A stretch of DNA of 64,000 bases from Hydrangea macrophylla (lineage: Eukaryota; Streptophyta; Magnoliopsida; Cornales; Hydrangeaceae), in the NCBI GenBank assembly GCA_033977485.1, contig CM066987.1, positions 86,336,588-86,400,587 of the forward strand, written 5' to 3'. The notes below the pieces were generated by a model that saw only the letters and a list, made by a program, of their open reading frames with translations, was not told where the DNA came from and did no database searches. The translations under genes were made by a program, and so were the position numbers. Shown here piece after piece: positions 22,285 through 33,443 of the stretch (the first letter of the stretch is position 1; each line of letters starts with the position of its first letter).

Positions 22285-23773
22285 TGAAGGAAAAAGTGGT
22301 TTAAAGTTAGAGTTTAAACGCGCAGCGGAAATAGGTTAAGTTATAAAACTTTTGGTATTCCAGGATCTACTACTCGTCAATTCCATAGATGCGTACAAGG
22401 GGTGCAAGAATTATACCTTAGTGTCTTGAACCCAATTCTGAAACTTTAACTTCCAGCAGCCTCCACTAGATGATCTTCACCCTTATGACTCCTGCGGATG
22501 CCTGCCGGAAAGACTAGGGTTCGTGGGAACCCTAATAGAGAGGATAGGAAGGTTTTGGGAAGACTATGATAGTTTCTGCAGCTTCTGCGTATAAAAACGA
22601 CGATCACTTACTTCCAGAACGCAGCTGCCCTATTTATAGATTTCCAGAACCGACCTAGACTTCGATCGATCGAAGTGACTTCGATCGATCGAACCTTCGA
22701 TCGATCGAACCATTCTCGATCGATCGAACCTGCTGACTTCAATCGATCGAACATACTTCAATCGATCGAACTTGTCTTAACATCAAGTGTCTTTCCAAGC
22801 ATCCTAGCGGAGCTAAGAGTGGGACCTCCTAGGCTCTTTATTGTTGGCTCAGACCAGTTTGTTAATTACCATGACCAAACTCTTTGATCAGCAAACTAAC
22901 TAACTGGTCAGTTAACGTTTATTCCACTATAAAACGATAACTGAACTCCAACGCAAAAGAACATATCCGAAGCGATAACTAGACTTGTATGGTGTACTAA
23001 TGTCCCTCTACCGCCAGCATTCGTAATCATATTCAGGTAGTCGGATAACTGTTACTCTCAACCTGAATCATGATTACTTCTTGTATTCCTTGAGTCTCAT
23101 TCACTACTCATGATTACCAAACATGTTGATAACTCTTATCAACAAGACTGCAGTACTCAGTAATCAACTTGGTGACATTCTCAAGGGAATGCTTACTCTG
23201 AATCAGAGGGTAGATTCTATCTTGACAATATATGTTCACAACCCTATGGACATGACATACCCAAGATACCCAGGTGTTGATCTTCTATAGACCTCACTGA
23301 TTGGTAAGTCAAAGCAGCCATATCCATAGTCTGTGTTCATAATCATCTCAAGATTGAGAACACATACCTTATACAAGTTATGAGTTCCTATTGACTGTTG
23401 ACAGCCTTAAGCGTCAATAGGAAAGCTCAGGTCCGTCAATGCACTATAAGCACTAGCATATCAACTAAGAGCTACACTCTAGTGATTGAGATTAATCACT
23501 CCATCCAATGGAAGTTAATTATGCTACAGTGTAGACCTGATGAGGTATCCAGTCTCATCATCCACTGTGACATATTCTAAGTATCAAAGAATAGTAATTC
23601 GTATCTCACTTGTGTGTATCTCATACACACACGAATTGCTTACTATGATACTTAAGGATAAAACAATCATCTCATGAAAGAAACATACACAATGAAATGT
23701 AAAGCTGATATCAATATATTATAATGCTAATGTCTCATACATAAAGTAATGGTTTGAGGGCACAAACCCAACA
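22285..23773 (-). repeat. Element E 3' LTR
   Basis: 1489 bp; on the plus strand begins TGAAGGAAAAAG and ends AAACCCAACA, so on the minus strand it starts TGTTGGGTTTGTGCCCTC. It matches both LTRs of F over its whole length. It contains five or six TTCGATCGATCGAA-type palindromes at 22665-22770 and, further in, the conserved tract with AGTAATCATGATTCAGG (reverse orientation). Small open frames here are LTR sequence. Confidence 0.85.
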
Positions 23774-23787
23774 AACTCCCACTTGCA
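23774..23787 (-). other. Element E polypurine tract
   Basis: Between the gag-pol stop codon and the LTR; on the minus strand it reads GTGCAAGTGGGAGTT. F has the same GCAAGTGGGAG just before its 3' LTR at 51790-51800. Confidence 0.7.
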
Positions 23788-23788
23788 C

Positions 23789-26700
23789 TCACAACCATTC
23801 AGAACTACATCTAAGACCTAGACTATCTAGATGACGATCAAAAACCTTCTGTGGCAAGGCCTTTGTAAACGGATCAGCAAGATTGTCAGCGGTGGCAATC
23901 TTGGTGACAGTCACATCTCCACGTTGAACAATATCTCGGATAAGATGATATTTCCGCTCTACGTGCTTTCCCTTTCCGTGGTTCCTTGGCTCCTTGGAGT
24001 GAGCCACTGCCCCACTATTATCACAATAAAGCGTAATAGGCGACAGTGACGCTGGTACCACCTCGAGTTCCATGAGGAACTTCTTGAGCCAAACAGCTTC
24101 CTTTATGGCTTCACAAGCAGCCACATACTCAGCTTCTGTAGTTGAGTCTGCAATGCATTTCTGCTTAATGCTCCTCCAACTAACAGCACCACCTCCCAAG
24201 GTAAAGAGATGTCCGGATGTCGACTTTCTCGAATCTTTATCTGACATAAAGTCCGAGTCAGTGTATCCTACTGGAATTAACTCACTACCGCCGTACATAA
24301 GCATGTAATCTTTAGTTCTTCTCAAGTACTTAAGAATGTGCTTAACGGCTGTCCAGTGCTCTGGACCAGGATTCGATTGATACCTGCTAACCATGCCAAC
24401 GGCAAAGCAGATATCTAGTCTAGTGCATAACATCGCATACATGAGACTTCCCACTGCCGAGGCATAGGAAATTCCTGCCATGCGATTCCTCTCCTCTTGT
24501 GTCTTTGGACACTGGTCCTTGGAGAACGCTAAACCATGCCTGAAAGGTAACAAACCTTTCTTCGAATTATCCATTGAAAACCTAGTTAGCACTTTCTCGA
24601 TATAACCAGCTTGAGATAATCCCATTATCTTTCGCTTGCGATCCCGAAAGAGCTTTATCCCAAGAATATAGCTCGCCTCTCCTAGATCCTTCATATCGAA
24701 AGTACTAGCTAGCCAAACCTTGACCGTTGACAGCGCCGCTACATCATTCCCAATGAGTAGAATGTCGTCAACGTAAAGCACAAGAAAAGCCACTACTTTC
24801 CCTTCACATTTCTTGTATACACAAGGCTCATCCAGATTCTGTATGAAACCAAACGACTTGACCGCTTGGTCAAATCGGATGTTCCAACTTCTAGATGCTT
24901 GCTTAAGCCCATAAATGGACTTTTGCAACTTACATACCAAGTTACCTTTCCGACCAGCTATGAACCCTTCTGGTTGTTGCATATAGATGTCCTCCTCAAG
25001 ATTGCCATTCAAGAATGCAGTCTTGACGTCCATCTGCCAGATTTCAAAATCTAGGCATGCAGCAATGGATAAGAGTATTCTGATGGACTTGAGCATGGCT
25101 ACCGGCGAAAAGGTTTCCTCATAGTCAATGCCCTCCCTCTGAGTATAGCCTTTCGCCACAAGCCTTGCCTTAAAGGTCTCAACCTTTCCATCAGATCCTC
25201 TTTTCCTCTTATAGACCCACTTGCAGCCAATGGGTTTAATATTGGCTGGAAGTTCTACAAGATCCCAGACCTGATTGGAATCCATAGATTCCAATTCAGC
25301 CTTCATAGCTTTAATCCAATGAGTTGAATCAACATCAGCCATTGCCTCTTCGTAAGTGGTAGGATCAGATTCAGATTCTATGGAGACAGCTTCAAAAACT
25401 TCTCCTAAGAACATGTATCTATCAGGCTGGCTGATAATCCTCCCACTACGACGAGGTACCGGTGCGGAAATGGGTGAAGAAGTGGTATTTTCTTGATTTT
25501 CATCGTTATCAACTGCGGGTTGGACTGAGGGCTCTCCTTCTATCTCTCTAAGATCTATCCTTCCCTTAGGTTTATGGTTCATGATATAATCATCCTCCAA
25601 GAAAATAGCATTTGTACTAACAAACACTTTCTGTTCTCTTGGATCATAAAAATACCATCCATAAGTACCCTTTGGATACCCTACAAAGTAACATACTTCC
25701 GATCTAGAATCCAACTTGCTCATCTTTCCTTTGAGCACATGTGCCGGACACCCCCACATCCGGAGATGTTGCAAAGAAGGCTTGCGCCCAATCCACATCT
25801 CTCGTGGTGTCCTGGGAACAGATTTGCTTGGTACTAGATTTAGTATGTATGCAGCGGTTTTCAAAGAATAACCCCAAAGGAATAATGGCAACTCTGAATA
25901 ACTCATCATCGACCTAGTCATGTCTAAAAGAGTCCGATTCCTTCTCTCCGCTACACCGTTCTGCTGAGGCGTACCAGGTGCAGTCAACTGTGACAAAATC
26001 CCATTCTGTACGAGGTGATCAATAAACTCATTAGAGAGGTACTCGCCACCTCGATCAGATCGAATGGCCTTGATATGTGTGCCCGATTGCTTCTCCACTT
26101 CAGCCCTAAACTCTTTGAACTTTTCATAGGCTTCAGACTTGTGCTGCATTAGGTACACATATCCATACCTAGAGTGGTCATCGGTAAATGTTATGAAATA
26201 CTCATAACCACCCCTTGCTCTAATATTTATTGGTCCACACACATCAGTATGAACTAATTCCAATAATGCATTGGTCCTGTTGCCCTTTGTAGGAAAGGGC
26301 CTTTTGGTCATCTTACCCTCCAAACAAGACTCGCAGACTTCCATTGGTTCGAGAACCAAATCGCCTAAGACCCCTTCTTTGACTAGTCTGCCAATCCTAT
26401 TCAGATTGATATGGCCAAGCCTCATATGCCAAAGCCTTGTTGGATTAGTGGAAGATTCCTTTCTTTTAGATGGTAAAGTTACCACTGAGTTATTAAGTTC
26501 CAAACAAGAATCTTTTGAAATATTGGGAGTAATCACATACAAACCATTTGATTTAACACCAGAACATATAAAAGAACTGCTTCTTTTAATGACAACTTCA
26601 GTTCCAAAATGAAAGGAATAACCATTATTCGTTAAATTAGAAACTGAAATTAAATTACGTCTCATTAAAGGGACGTAAAGTACATCTGATAAAATCAAAA

Positions 26701-27778
26701 CTTTATTGTCTGAAAATTCTAAAACTACGACTCCTATAGCAACCGCAGATACGGTTGCGCTAGAACCTAGAGTAAGTACGATCTCCCCATCACTGCATTT
26801 CCTGGTTGATCTGAACCCCTGCAATGAATTACAGATATGGTTAGTCGCACCAGAATCAATGCACCAAGTATTTGAAGTATCCGTAATAAAACTTACTTCA
26901 ATCACATGTGATTCAACCATACCTTGAACTCTTGTAGCTAAGAATTCTGGACAGTTCCTCTTCCAGTGGCCCTTCTCACCGCATTGGAAACACTTTCCTT
27001 TGCCTTGGCCACCCACCTTCCCTTTGCCCTTACCTTTTCCCTTAGATTTTGCAATCTTAGGGACTGGTCCAACACTTGAACCACCAGTGCCAGCCTTCTT
27101 CTTTCCTTTCTTACCTTTCGGTGTAGATCGGGAAGAAGAAGCGCTTTTCTCAACGTTTAAAACGCTGCCCCCAGGTTTGATCACCCCTTCTGCTGCCAGT
27201 AAAGAACTCATTAATTCGCTCATTGAAAAATCCATTTGATTCATATTATAGTTAAGTTTGAATTGAGCGAATGATGGCGACAGCGAGTTGAGGATCATAT
27301 CAACTTGGGTCTGTGCATCGATGTTGGCTCCCAAGGTCTCCAGTTCGTTTAAATAACCAATCATTTTTAAAACATGTTTTTTGACTGGAGTACCTTCCGA
27401 CATCTTTGCACTCATTATCTTCTGCATGGCTACCTGTCTGGCAGGCCTGCCATGCTCCCCAAACATCTTTTTCAGGGATGTGATAATGTCACTGGCAGAA
27501 TCGTTCGATTGGAATTGGTGTTGTAACACACCAGCCATTGAGGCCAGAATGTAACAACGGGCCATTCCATTCGACTTCTTCCATTTGTCGAACTCGCGTC
27601 TGGCAGCTGCCGAAGCATTTGCCGCGGGTTCTTCAGGGCTTGGGGTGGTGAGAACATATATGTGATCCTCCGCAGTTAAAACGATGTCAAGGTTACGTTT
27701 CCATTCAGTGTAGTTATTTCCAGTTAACTTGTTTTGAGTGAGTATGGTGGCAAGTGGACTAAATGCAGATCCAGACAT
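23789..27778 (-). CDS. Copia gag-pol polyprotein of element E, intact
   Basis: One uninterrupted 1329-residue polyprotein, the only intact long gene in the window. Order: Gag (1-240) with Lys/Gly-rich basic tract 220-262; zinc knuckle CX2CX4HX4C (C263, C266, H271, C276); aspartic protease with DSG at 308-310; integrase zinc domain (H451, H456, C482, C485) and catalytic D512, D575, E611 with DD35E spacing; reverse transcriptase with [10 protein letters not shown] from 916 and YVDD at 1002-1005; RNase H with D1174, E1217 and D1253. Protease-integrase-RT-RNase H is the Ty1/copia order. The proteins would package, reverse-transcribe and integrate the element's RNA. The start agrees with the ATG of relative F at 47838. 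It ends 15 bp before the 3' LTR. All catalytic residues listed are present, but the promoter-bearing 5' LTR is missing. Confidence 0.97.
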   Translation of the reverse strand: MSGSAFSPLATILTQNKLTGNNYTEWKRNLDIVLTAEDHIYVLTTPSPEEPAANASAAARREFDKWKKSNGMARCYILASMAGVLQHQFQSNDSASDIITSLKKMFGEHGRPARQVAMQKIMSAKMSEGTPVKKHVLKMIGYLNELETLGANIDAQTQVDMILNSLSPSFAQFKLNYNMNQMDFSMSELMSSLLAAEGVIKPGGSVLNVEKSASSSRSTPKGKKGKKKAGTGGSSVGPVPKIAKSKGKGKGKGKVGGQGKGKCFQCGEKGHWKRNCPEFLATRVQGMVESHVIEVSFITDTSNTWCIDSGATNHICNSLQGFRSTRKCSDGEIVLTLGSSATVSAVAIGVVVLEFSDNKVLILSDVLYVPLMRRNLISVSNLTNNGYSFHFGTEVVIKRSSSFICSGVKSNGLYVITPNISKDSCLELNNSVVTLPSKRKESSTNPTRLWHMRLGHINLNRIGRLVKEGVLGDLVLEPMEVCESCLEGKMTKRPFPTKGNRTNALLELVHTDVCGPINIRARGGYEYFITFTDDHSRYGYVYLMQHKSEAYEKFKEFRAEVEKQSGTHIKAIRSDRGGEYLSNEFIDHLVQNGILSQLTAPGTPQQNGVAERRNRTLLDMTRSMMSYSELPLFLWGYSLKTAAYILNLVPSKSVPRTPREMWIGRKPSLQHLRMWGCPAHVLKGKMSKLDSRSEVCYFVGYPKGTYGWYFYDPREQKVFVSTNAIFLEDDYIMNHKPKGRIDLREIEGEPSVQPAVDNDENQENTTSSPISAPVPRRSGRIISQPDRYMFLGEVFEAVSIESESDPTTYEEAMADVDSTHWIKAMKAELESMDSNQVWDLVELPANIKPIGCKWVYKRKRGSDGKVETFKARLVAKGYTQREGIDYEETFSPVAMLKSIRILLSIAACLDFEIWQMDVKTAFLNGNLEEDIYMQQPEGFIAGRKGNLVCKLQKSIYGLKQASRSWNIRFDQAVKSFGFIQNLDEPCVYKKCEGKVVAFLVLYVDDILLIGNDVAALSTVKVWLASTFDMKDLGEASYILGIKLFRDRKRKIMGLSQAGYIEKVLTRFSMDNSKKGLLPFRHGLAFSKDQCPKTQEERNRMAGISYASAVGSLMYAMLCTRLDICFAVGMVSRYQSNPGPEHWTAVKHILKYLRRTKDYMLMYGGSELIPVGYTDSDFMSDKDSRKSTSGHLFTLGGGAVSWRSIKQKCIADSTTEAEYVAACEAIKEAVWLKKFLMELEVVPASLSPITLYCDNSGAVAHSKEPRNHGKGKHVERKYHLIRDIVQRGDVTVTKIATADNLADPFTKALPQKVFDRHLDSLGLRCSSEWL

Positions 27779-28989
27779 TATGATTACTGAAAATCAAAAC
27801 AAACAAAATAAATATGGATATCAGAATTGACAGTTTGAAATAAAAGAATCCTTAAAACTTTTATTTAAAAACAAAGTCGCCGGAATATCGAAACGAAAGA
27901 GTAAAGCCTCCATGTGGTGGTCAATGTTCGATCTTTCGATTTATCATAACTTATCTGCTATGCAACTCTTGCAAAATAGCCATGACTCCCGAACCTATTT
28001 GATCTCTAAGTTTATGAATAATGCCCCGTGTGGGATCCCTTATCCATAGCTTAGCTAGTGTGTACCATTAACTAGGATCCAATCACAACCGTCTCAGGTA
28101 GCGCCTCCGTGTGGTGGTCACCCTCTAACACGTCTGATTGATCCTATCCATAGGAAGTTCACATCTAGTAACCAATGAGCAGTGTACCCTCCGTATGGAA
28201 TGATCACCCCTGGCGAGGTGACACAGAATACACTACTCATCTTACAATGAACCGTTAATGGAAGATCGTGAGTGTTATTTGATAAGACCCTCTCCCACTA
28301 GATTTAGTAAATTAAGGATTTTGCTTTTGAAAAATGTTTCCACACATTACCCATAAACATCCAATGTTTACTAATGTGTTGAAAACGGTTTTTGAATTTT
28401 ATTTTAGAAAACTTGTTTTAAGTGCATGCAACAATGTATTATACGCCAATCACAAAACAAGCACATAAAACAAAAAACTAAAATGAAATATAGGCATTCA
28501 AACAATGCCTCTATCTCCCATGGCTCTATTTCCATAGAACCACCTTCTTGGTTTGGTCGCCTCCGGCTCCATCTTTATGGACAACGGCTCCTTGCTCCAT
28601 CTTCATGGAATTTCTAATTCTATTACATTGGACCTATGCTTCTTTTGAAGCTTACAATTTATCTAGAAAAAGGAAATAGCAAAAAAGAAATAAAAGGCTA
28701 GGGAAACCGGTGCGACTTTCCTTTTCGTAGGATTGAAGCCGCAGCGCCCTTTACATACGCCTTAAAACCAAACCATTAATAAATTACAACATGCACCAAT
28801 CTCACACAATTTAAATATAAATATTTAAACGACTTGGTGCCATGGGAGATAGCGACTAATTTTGCTGCAAAAGGGTTAGTCGTACACACATCCACACATA
28901 CATAACAAATATATGTAACTATTGGAACACTTAATTGATTCACACAGTATACAAACACTTTACATACTGAATTAGAACTTAAAACAGCA
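27779..28989 (-). other. Element E 5' leader (non-coding)
   Basis: Region upstream of gag-pol, aligned in reverse to F at about 46630-47837. Shared landmarks include GTCGCCGGAATATC, the CACCACACGGAGG-type motif and TCTCCCATGGCTCTATTTCC. It has no coding potential and would be part of the RNA leader. A CTAGATTTAGTAAATTAAGG segment (28300-28320) is conserved in both elements. Confidence 0.75.
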
Positions 28990-29118
28990 TCTTACTTCTC
29001 TGTCACAGTTCGATCGATCGAAGACCGTTCGATCGCTCGAACCTTCGATCGATTGAACACTGTTCAATCGCTTGAACATTCTGTTTCACAGAATGACTTG
29101 AAAATTTTACAGAGAAAC
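28990..29118 (-). other. Element E leader remnant and truncation point
   Basis: Carries TTCGATCGATCGAA-like palindromes and a CTTCTCTGTCACAGTTCGATC stretch. In reverse complement this matches F's leader around 46550-46620 (GTGACAGAGAAC). Similarity continues to about 29115 and then stops; F has another ~500 bp of leader before its primer site. The break marks a deletion. Confidence 0.7.
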
Positions 29119-30703
29119 GTGTCTTCTCTTGGTAGGTCCTATGCGATCTGATCATTGGCTTGAAAGTGGAATGCAGTACTTATCTTCACTAATATTCGCG
29201 GTGCGAGCCATTCGTTGTGATTAAACGTGGTCGATGTCAGCAGTCTATGAGATCGTTCGATCTGTTGAAGGTATGTTCTATTCTTGCGTCTTCCATCGCC
29301 TCAGGTTAAGTCAATATCTCATGTGCTCCTTGTAGTAGGGTTGACCTTGGTAGTGTAGCAGGTTGTGCTTGAGTGGTCTCAAAAGCAATTCTGAATGGGC
29401 GATATGGAGGTGTCTAAACAACTCGTTTCCCTAGTCACTTGCGCTAGTGCCGTCAGCGGTCTTCCATAAGCCTTGTATCAGTCTTCCAAATACAATGGTG
29501 GGATCGATCTCCTTAGGTATTATGTTGCTTAGCAATCTGGACTAGTCCTCAGTTGTTTGAGATGATTTATCCATTATAGAGATCGAGAAGATTCGTCTAT
29601 TCCTACGTATGAGTTCGTGTTTATAAGGTTTCTATCATACCTTATGCGAGGCAATCATACCTATTACATCTCACATTATATTTATCATCATAATCCTAGT
29701 AACTAGAATACGATGATTGAAATGATTGAATAGATTGATCCAAAATGAAGCCGAATCCGAAAAGGCATATGAATTCTCACAGATAGAAGTACAATAGTAG
29801 AATGATGTGATCCATGCAAGAATAAGATGTAAATCTAACAATGATTGAATGACTGTTTACTATGGAAGAAATCGTAGTATCTCAAGATTTATAGGAAACG
29901 AGAGTAACTGATGGCATATGGCCTTCAACGAATGAAATAAGAATTAGGTATTTCATAAGTGAAATAGTCCAAACGAAACCCCACTGATAAAGAATAAGGT
30001 AGCAACTGAGAGAGACAATAAGAGGTCAAGATGTTCGGAGAGTACAATATTTTTTTGAGTTTATGGCAAGAACAAGGACAGAGAACTCATTTAGGATTAT
30101 TTCAAATGAAATGAATTTGTAAGAATTTGTTCAATGAATAATAAGTCAAAAAGAATGACTTTGCAGTACTAGTGATCGAACTTGTTCTCAAAAGAATTTG
30201 TCAAGAATCGGATGATCAAGGTACATACTCAAGAGTTGTTGATTGGGGAATTTCTAAAAATTCAAGGAAATGAATTACTTATCAAGGAGTGTATCACAAT
30301 AATTATTGATGGTAATCGGAGCCACTTTACAAAATATATAGATCCCTTTTCCAGAAGAAATGACCATTAGAATAGAAGGTATCGATTTACTCAAAGAGAG
30401 TGGAATGAGTAGAAAGGATGTGACTGCTTACTATGGTACTCGCTTACCATATCTAAGCTAAAGTTTGCCTCTCTTATTATCTATAACGGGTCCTCTAAGA
30501 ACTCCTCCTCAGGGTCCTCCTCCTTCTCCTTGATGTCAGCTGGATCTGCTTCGTGGTCCTACTCAGGCATCAGTATCATCTCGTCCCCGTCAACTGGTGG
30601 TGCTGGATGGTCGTGTATATCATCCCCTAGTCTCTGAAGATCGTCCGTAGGGTCAACCTCCTCGATCAGCTTGTCATCGCTACTTGCCAGATCGTCACAA
30701 TTG

Positions 30704-31170
30704 TCAGGTCATTGTCATCATATGTGTCGTCACAATCAGATGGGTCATTTGCTGAGTGGTCACTTCACTGCCTGCAGAATCCTCTCCACTCGCTATGTCA
30801 TTGTCACTATCTGTATCAATGGGATCTAAATCTACATCTGGCTCTGGTATGGGCTCGGGTGAGAATGGTGGTGCTGGTGCCGCCATGATAATCGGGAAGA
30901 GTATATCGTCATATAGTGCCTTGTCCTGAGTCATGCTGATAAGCTCCTGGTGATTAAGTATGGTTGTTTCTGAAGCATAGATCGACTCGGGCTGAACTCG
31001 ATCCGGGTACTGTAATGCATCGGTAAGTACAGCTCTCCGTATGTCCTCCTCCAAGATATGCCTCGCCCTCTAGCAGATCCGCTGTCGATATAGTACAGGG
31101 TCGGCAGGCTGGATACGACCTTCACGATTATAGTGACCTCCGAAATCATCATGAACGAAGCTCGACTCCA
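30704..31170 (-). pseudogene. Element C broken ORF of unknown function (acidic protein)
   Basis: On the minus strand an ATG at 31170 opens a frame with residues MESSFVHDDFGGHYNREGR, then a stop codon (31073-31075), then continues in frame through MEEDIRRAVLTDAL to a Pro/Asp/Glu-rich tail near 30704. Separate acidic fragments continue toward 30460 in another frame. It sits just inside the primer site, where gag usually begins, but shows no zinc knuckle or recognisable Gag fold. It may be a diverged gag N-terminus or a family-specific protein; I do not assign a function. Confidence 0.45.
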
Positions 31171-31274
31171 TAGTCATGCAAGAGGAGCTAACTTAGTATC
31201 AGTACTAATACGAGGTAAATCTTAGGATCATAACTTAAGGTGTAGGACAATCAGTGAGCGCGTCTAAACCTAAA

Positions 31275-31286
31275 GCTCTGATACCA
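31275..31286 (-). other. Element C primer-binding site (initiator tRNA-Met)
   Basis: Plus strand GCTCTGATACCA; on the minus strand TGGTATCAGAGC, the standard plant tRNA-iMet primer site. It lies 8 nt from the LTR edge at 31295 and fixes the element's minus orientation. Confidence 0.9.
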
Positions 31287-31294
31287 AAAATCCC

Positions 31295-31581
31295 TGTCAC
31301 GCCCCGAAGTACCAAAAATAGGGAAAAATAAATTTCCTTTATGGGTTCGTAGACACGTGACTGGTTGTGAGTGTCACCTGATTGTCCAAACATGCTTATA
31401 ACAATAATGTGATATGGGAAAGTGACTAAGTTCAGCGGAAACAGAAATTTAAAACATCAAAGTCTTACATCAGTAGTACATTACAGGCCAAAAAGATATC
31501 CAAAAGATACATATTACAAGACCAGCTAAACTATTACATCACAAACATAATAATAACAGAACTATAACAAAAGAAAAGCTC
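31295..31581 (-). repeat. Element C 5' LTR, first segment
   Basis: Begins TGTCACGCCCCGAAGTACC and matches 19625-19911 almost base for base. It is interrupted at AGCTC by element D; the LTR resumes at 39980. Confidence 0.9.
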
Positions 31582-32942
31582 TGATCGGGAGAGAACAAAT
31601 CCTATTTATACGCCTTAACGAAAATTTGTTAGTACCTTTTTATCCTATTTTTGTATATTTTTACTTCGTTTTCTATTTTCTGACAGGTTTTGGAAGAAAT
31701 CAAGTATATCAGGCTAAACAGGGTGAAAAAGCAGAAGAAAAGAAGCTGAAAAAACCAGTTCGCGCGCGTGACCCGCGGGCGCGGAAATCCAGAAATCGCT
31801 CGGGCGAACCGCTCGCGCGAAAGTCCCAAAATCGCTCACGCGATCCGCGCGCGCGAAGGCCAAATGTCGTGCTCGCGCGACCCGCTCGCGCGATATGTGT
31901 AAAAAGCAAAGTTGCGTATTTCAGTATACTGAAGAATCTTGTGCAAACGAAACTGCTGAACGATGTCTAGACTGTAAATTACATCAGTTTCAGTTCGTTT
32001 CGGGTTAGGAAGGCTTCCAAAACTTGTTGTAAATCTATATATACTCTATTTTACTTCAATTAAAGGGTGACACAACCATACATACACATTCTACAACCAT
32101 ACTTCCAGCCATTGAAGGGAGGGAAGCAAGGAGAAGAAGAAGAAGACCAAGGGTTTCCATGGCCTCCTCTATCAACCTCTTGCCATCTATCACTTCCATG
32201 GACGGCTAGATCATAGATCTAGGGTTTCAATGAAGCCCTAGACGAGTAATAGGGTTTTATTTATGTTGTTATTTTAGTTTTATTATGTATGGATGACAGT
32301 CACATGTTTAGAGGATTTTTATAAATAAATCGTGCTTTTAGTGATTAAATCATTGCTTTCAGAATTTATTCTTGTCTTAGATCTATTTTGACTGTGATGT
32401 GCTCAACGATCTATTCTTGCTGTGCTTGTTTAGATTGTTTACATGTGATGGTGCTTTATTGATTTGTGCTATCAAGTATCCGAATAGTCCATGCCTAGAT
32501 TAGACGGATTAGATCACAACCCTAGTTTAGTGTGGGATAATTTATGCTAACCGCAGATGGATTATGTTGGTGCTTGAACCATGAATATCTTCTTGTCGGA
32601 GGAATTGGGCTTGTAGCTACAATTCCCCATTATCATCCAACTTAATAGGCTAAAGTGATTCATAAATATTCCTATTATGAAGCTAGTGGTGGATTTGCAA
32701 TCCTAGGTTCCCTCTAAATATCTTTAAAACAACTTTAATTGCTTTTATAATTTAGATTTACTTTTATTGTTCTTAGTTTTATTAAAATCAAATCAAATTC
32801 TGTTTTTCTTAATTAATTAGATTTAGGTTTTAAAATTAAAGCGCGGTAGTTAATCAATCTCTGTGGGTTCGACCTTTACTTCCACACTGCAAATCTTTAG
32901 AAAAGTAAAGTATACTTTTATATCTTGATTTTGACAAGATCA
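31582..32942 (+). repeat. Element D 5' LTR
   Basis: Starts TGATCGGGAGAGAACAAATC and ends TTTTGACAAGATCA. A TATA-like CTATTTATACG lies at 31610-31620. The segment 31761-31892 is CpG-rich with repeated CGCTCGCGCGA. About 20 differences from the 3' LTR fall in its first ~400 bp, but only two or three in the remaining ~960 bp. Confidence 0.9.
31761..31892. repeat. CpG-rich CGCTCGCGCGA cluster (element D 5' LTR)
   Basis: Repeats of CGCGCGCG, CCGCTCGCGCGA and similar motifs, strikingly GC-rich against AT-rich surroundings. Sister clusters lie at 36233-36273 and 36345-36452 in the interior and at 38797-38923 in the 3' LTR. Confidence 0.85.
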
Positions 32943-32947
32943 ATTTT

Positions 32948-32965
32948 TGGCGCCGTTGCTGGGGA
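32948..32965 (+). other. Element D primer-binding site (tRNA-Asp)
   Basis: TGGCGCCGTTGCTGGGGA, 5 nt after the LTR, one base different from the tRNA-Asp-complementary TGGCGCCGTTGCCGGGGA of Athila/Tat Gypsy elements. Confidence 0.92.
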
Positions 32966-33443
32966 TTGCATTACTACCTTTAATTTTATAATCTTAGTTT
33001 AGTTAATTTGTAAATATTAGATTAGTTTTTATTCTTCTTATTTTCCATTTTTGCTTTAAATTACTAACTTGTTATTTTATTTTATAGGTTTTCGAGTCAT
33101 CAAATTCCAACGTTTCCGAGTGGAGTAGCTAATTACATTAAAGGAGCTTACATAAATAAAATAAATAAAAATTAAGTAAATTGCCCGCTTTAACTTCGCA
33201 TCAAATCACTGTAAGTCAGGGCGCTGAGACGCAATTACTTGCATTAGGTTAGTTGTGGAGTGAACACTGCATTAGCTAGGAAACCCGGGGCGCTGGGCTT
33301 GACGCGGTCATTGCATTACAGGATAATATTCATGCATCATAGTAGTACTGTGTGCTTGCTTGTCGTCTTATGTGCGTGATTGCTATTTGTTTCTTTTGTT
33401 TAGTCAGTCTTTGTTTTTAGTTTCTTTTTCTTTATTTTAGTTT
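32966..33443 (+). other. Element D 5' leader
   Basis: Non-coding leader between primer site and gag. It contains two similar short segments around GGGCGCTGAGACGCAATTAC and GGGGCGCTGGGCTTGACGC. No gene. Confidence 0.7.

Larger units (their letters stand above)
22285..29118 (-). mobile_element. Element E: Copia retrotransposon, 5'-truncated, intact gag-pol
   Basis: From right to left in its own orientation: leader remnant (~28990-29118), gag-pol (27778-23789), polypurine tract, 3' LTR (23773-22285). Its relative F at 44616-53317 supplies the full plan and shows that E lacks its 5' LTR, its primer-binding site and most of its leader. Alignment to F's leader stops near 29118, after which the sequence belongs to C's interior. 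It inserted in C's left LTR after GGAGCTAT. The far-side target copy was lost with the 5' end. Confidence 0.85.
29119..31294 (-). other. Element C interior, surviving part
   Basis: Follows the break in E and leads to C's primer-binding site. It is mostly non-coding; the only coding trace is the broken acidic ORF at 30704-31170. No gag, protease, reverse transcriptase or integrase motif was found on either strand. Confidence 0.6.

Noticed and set aside
23831..27657. Plus- and minus-strand frames overlapping the Copia gag-pol
   Set aside because: Antisense or out-of-frame shadows of the 1329-codon gene, with no domains.
31626..31970. Arg/Ser-rich frames in element D's 5' LTR
   Set aside because: They are translations of the CGCTCGCGCGA repeats; the same frame in the 3' LTR is only partly kept, so it is not protein-coding.
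32948..32965. tRNA gene fragment
   Set aside because: Only the 18 nt complementary to a tRNA 3' end are present, next to an LTR; this is a primer-binding site.
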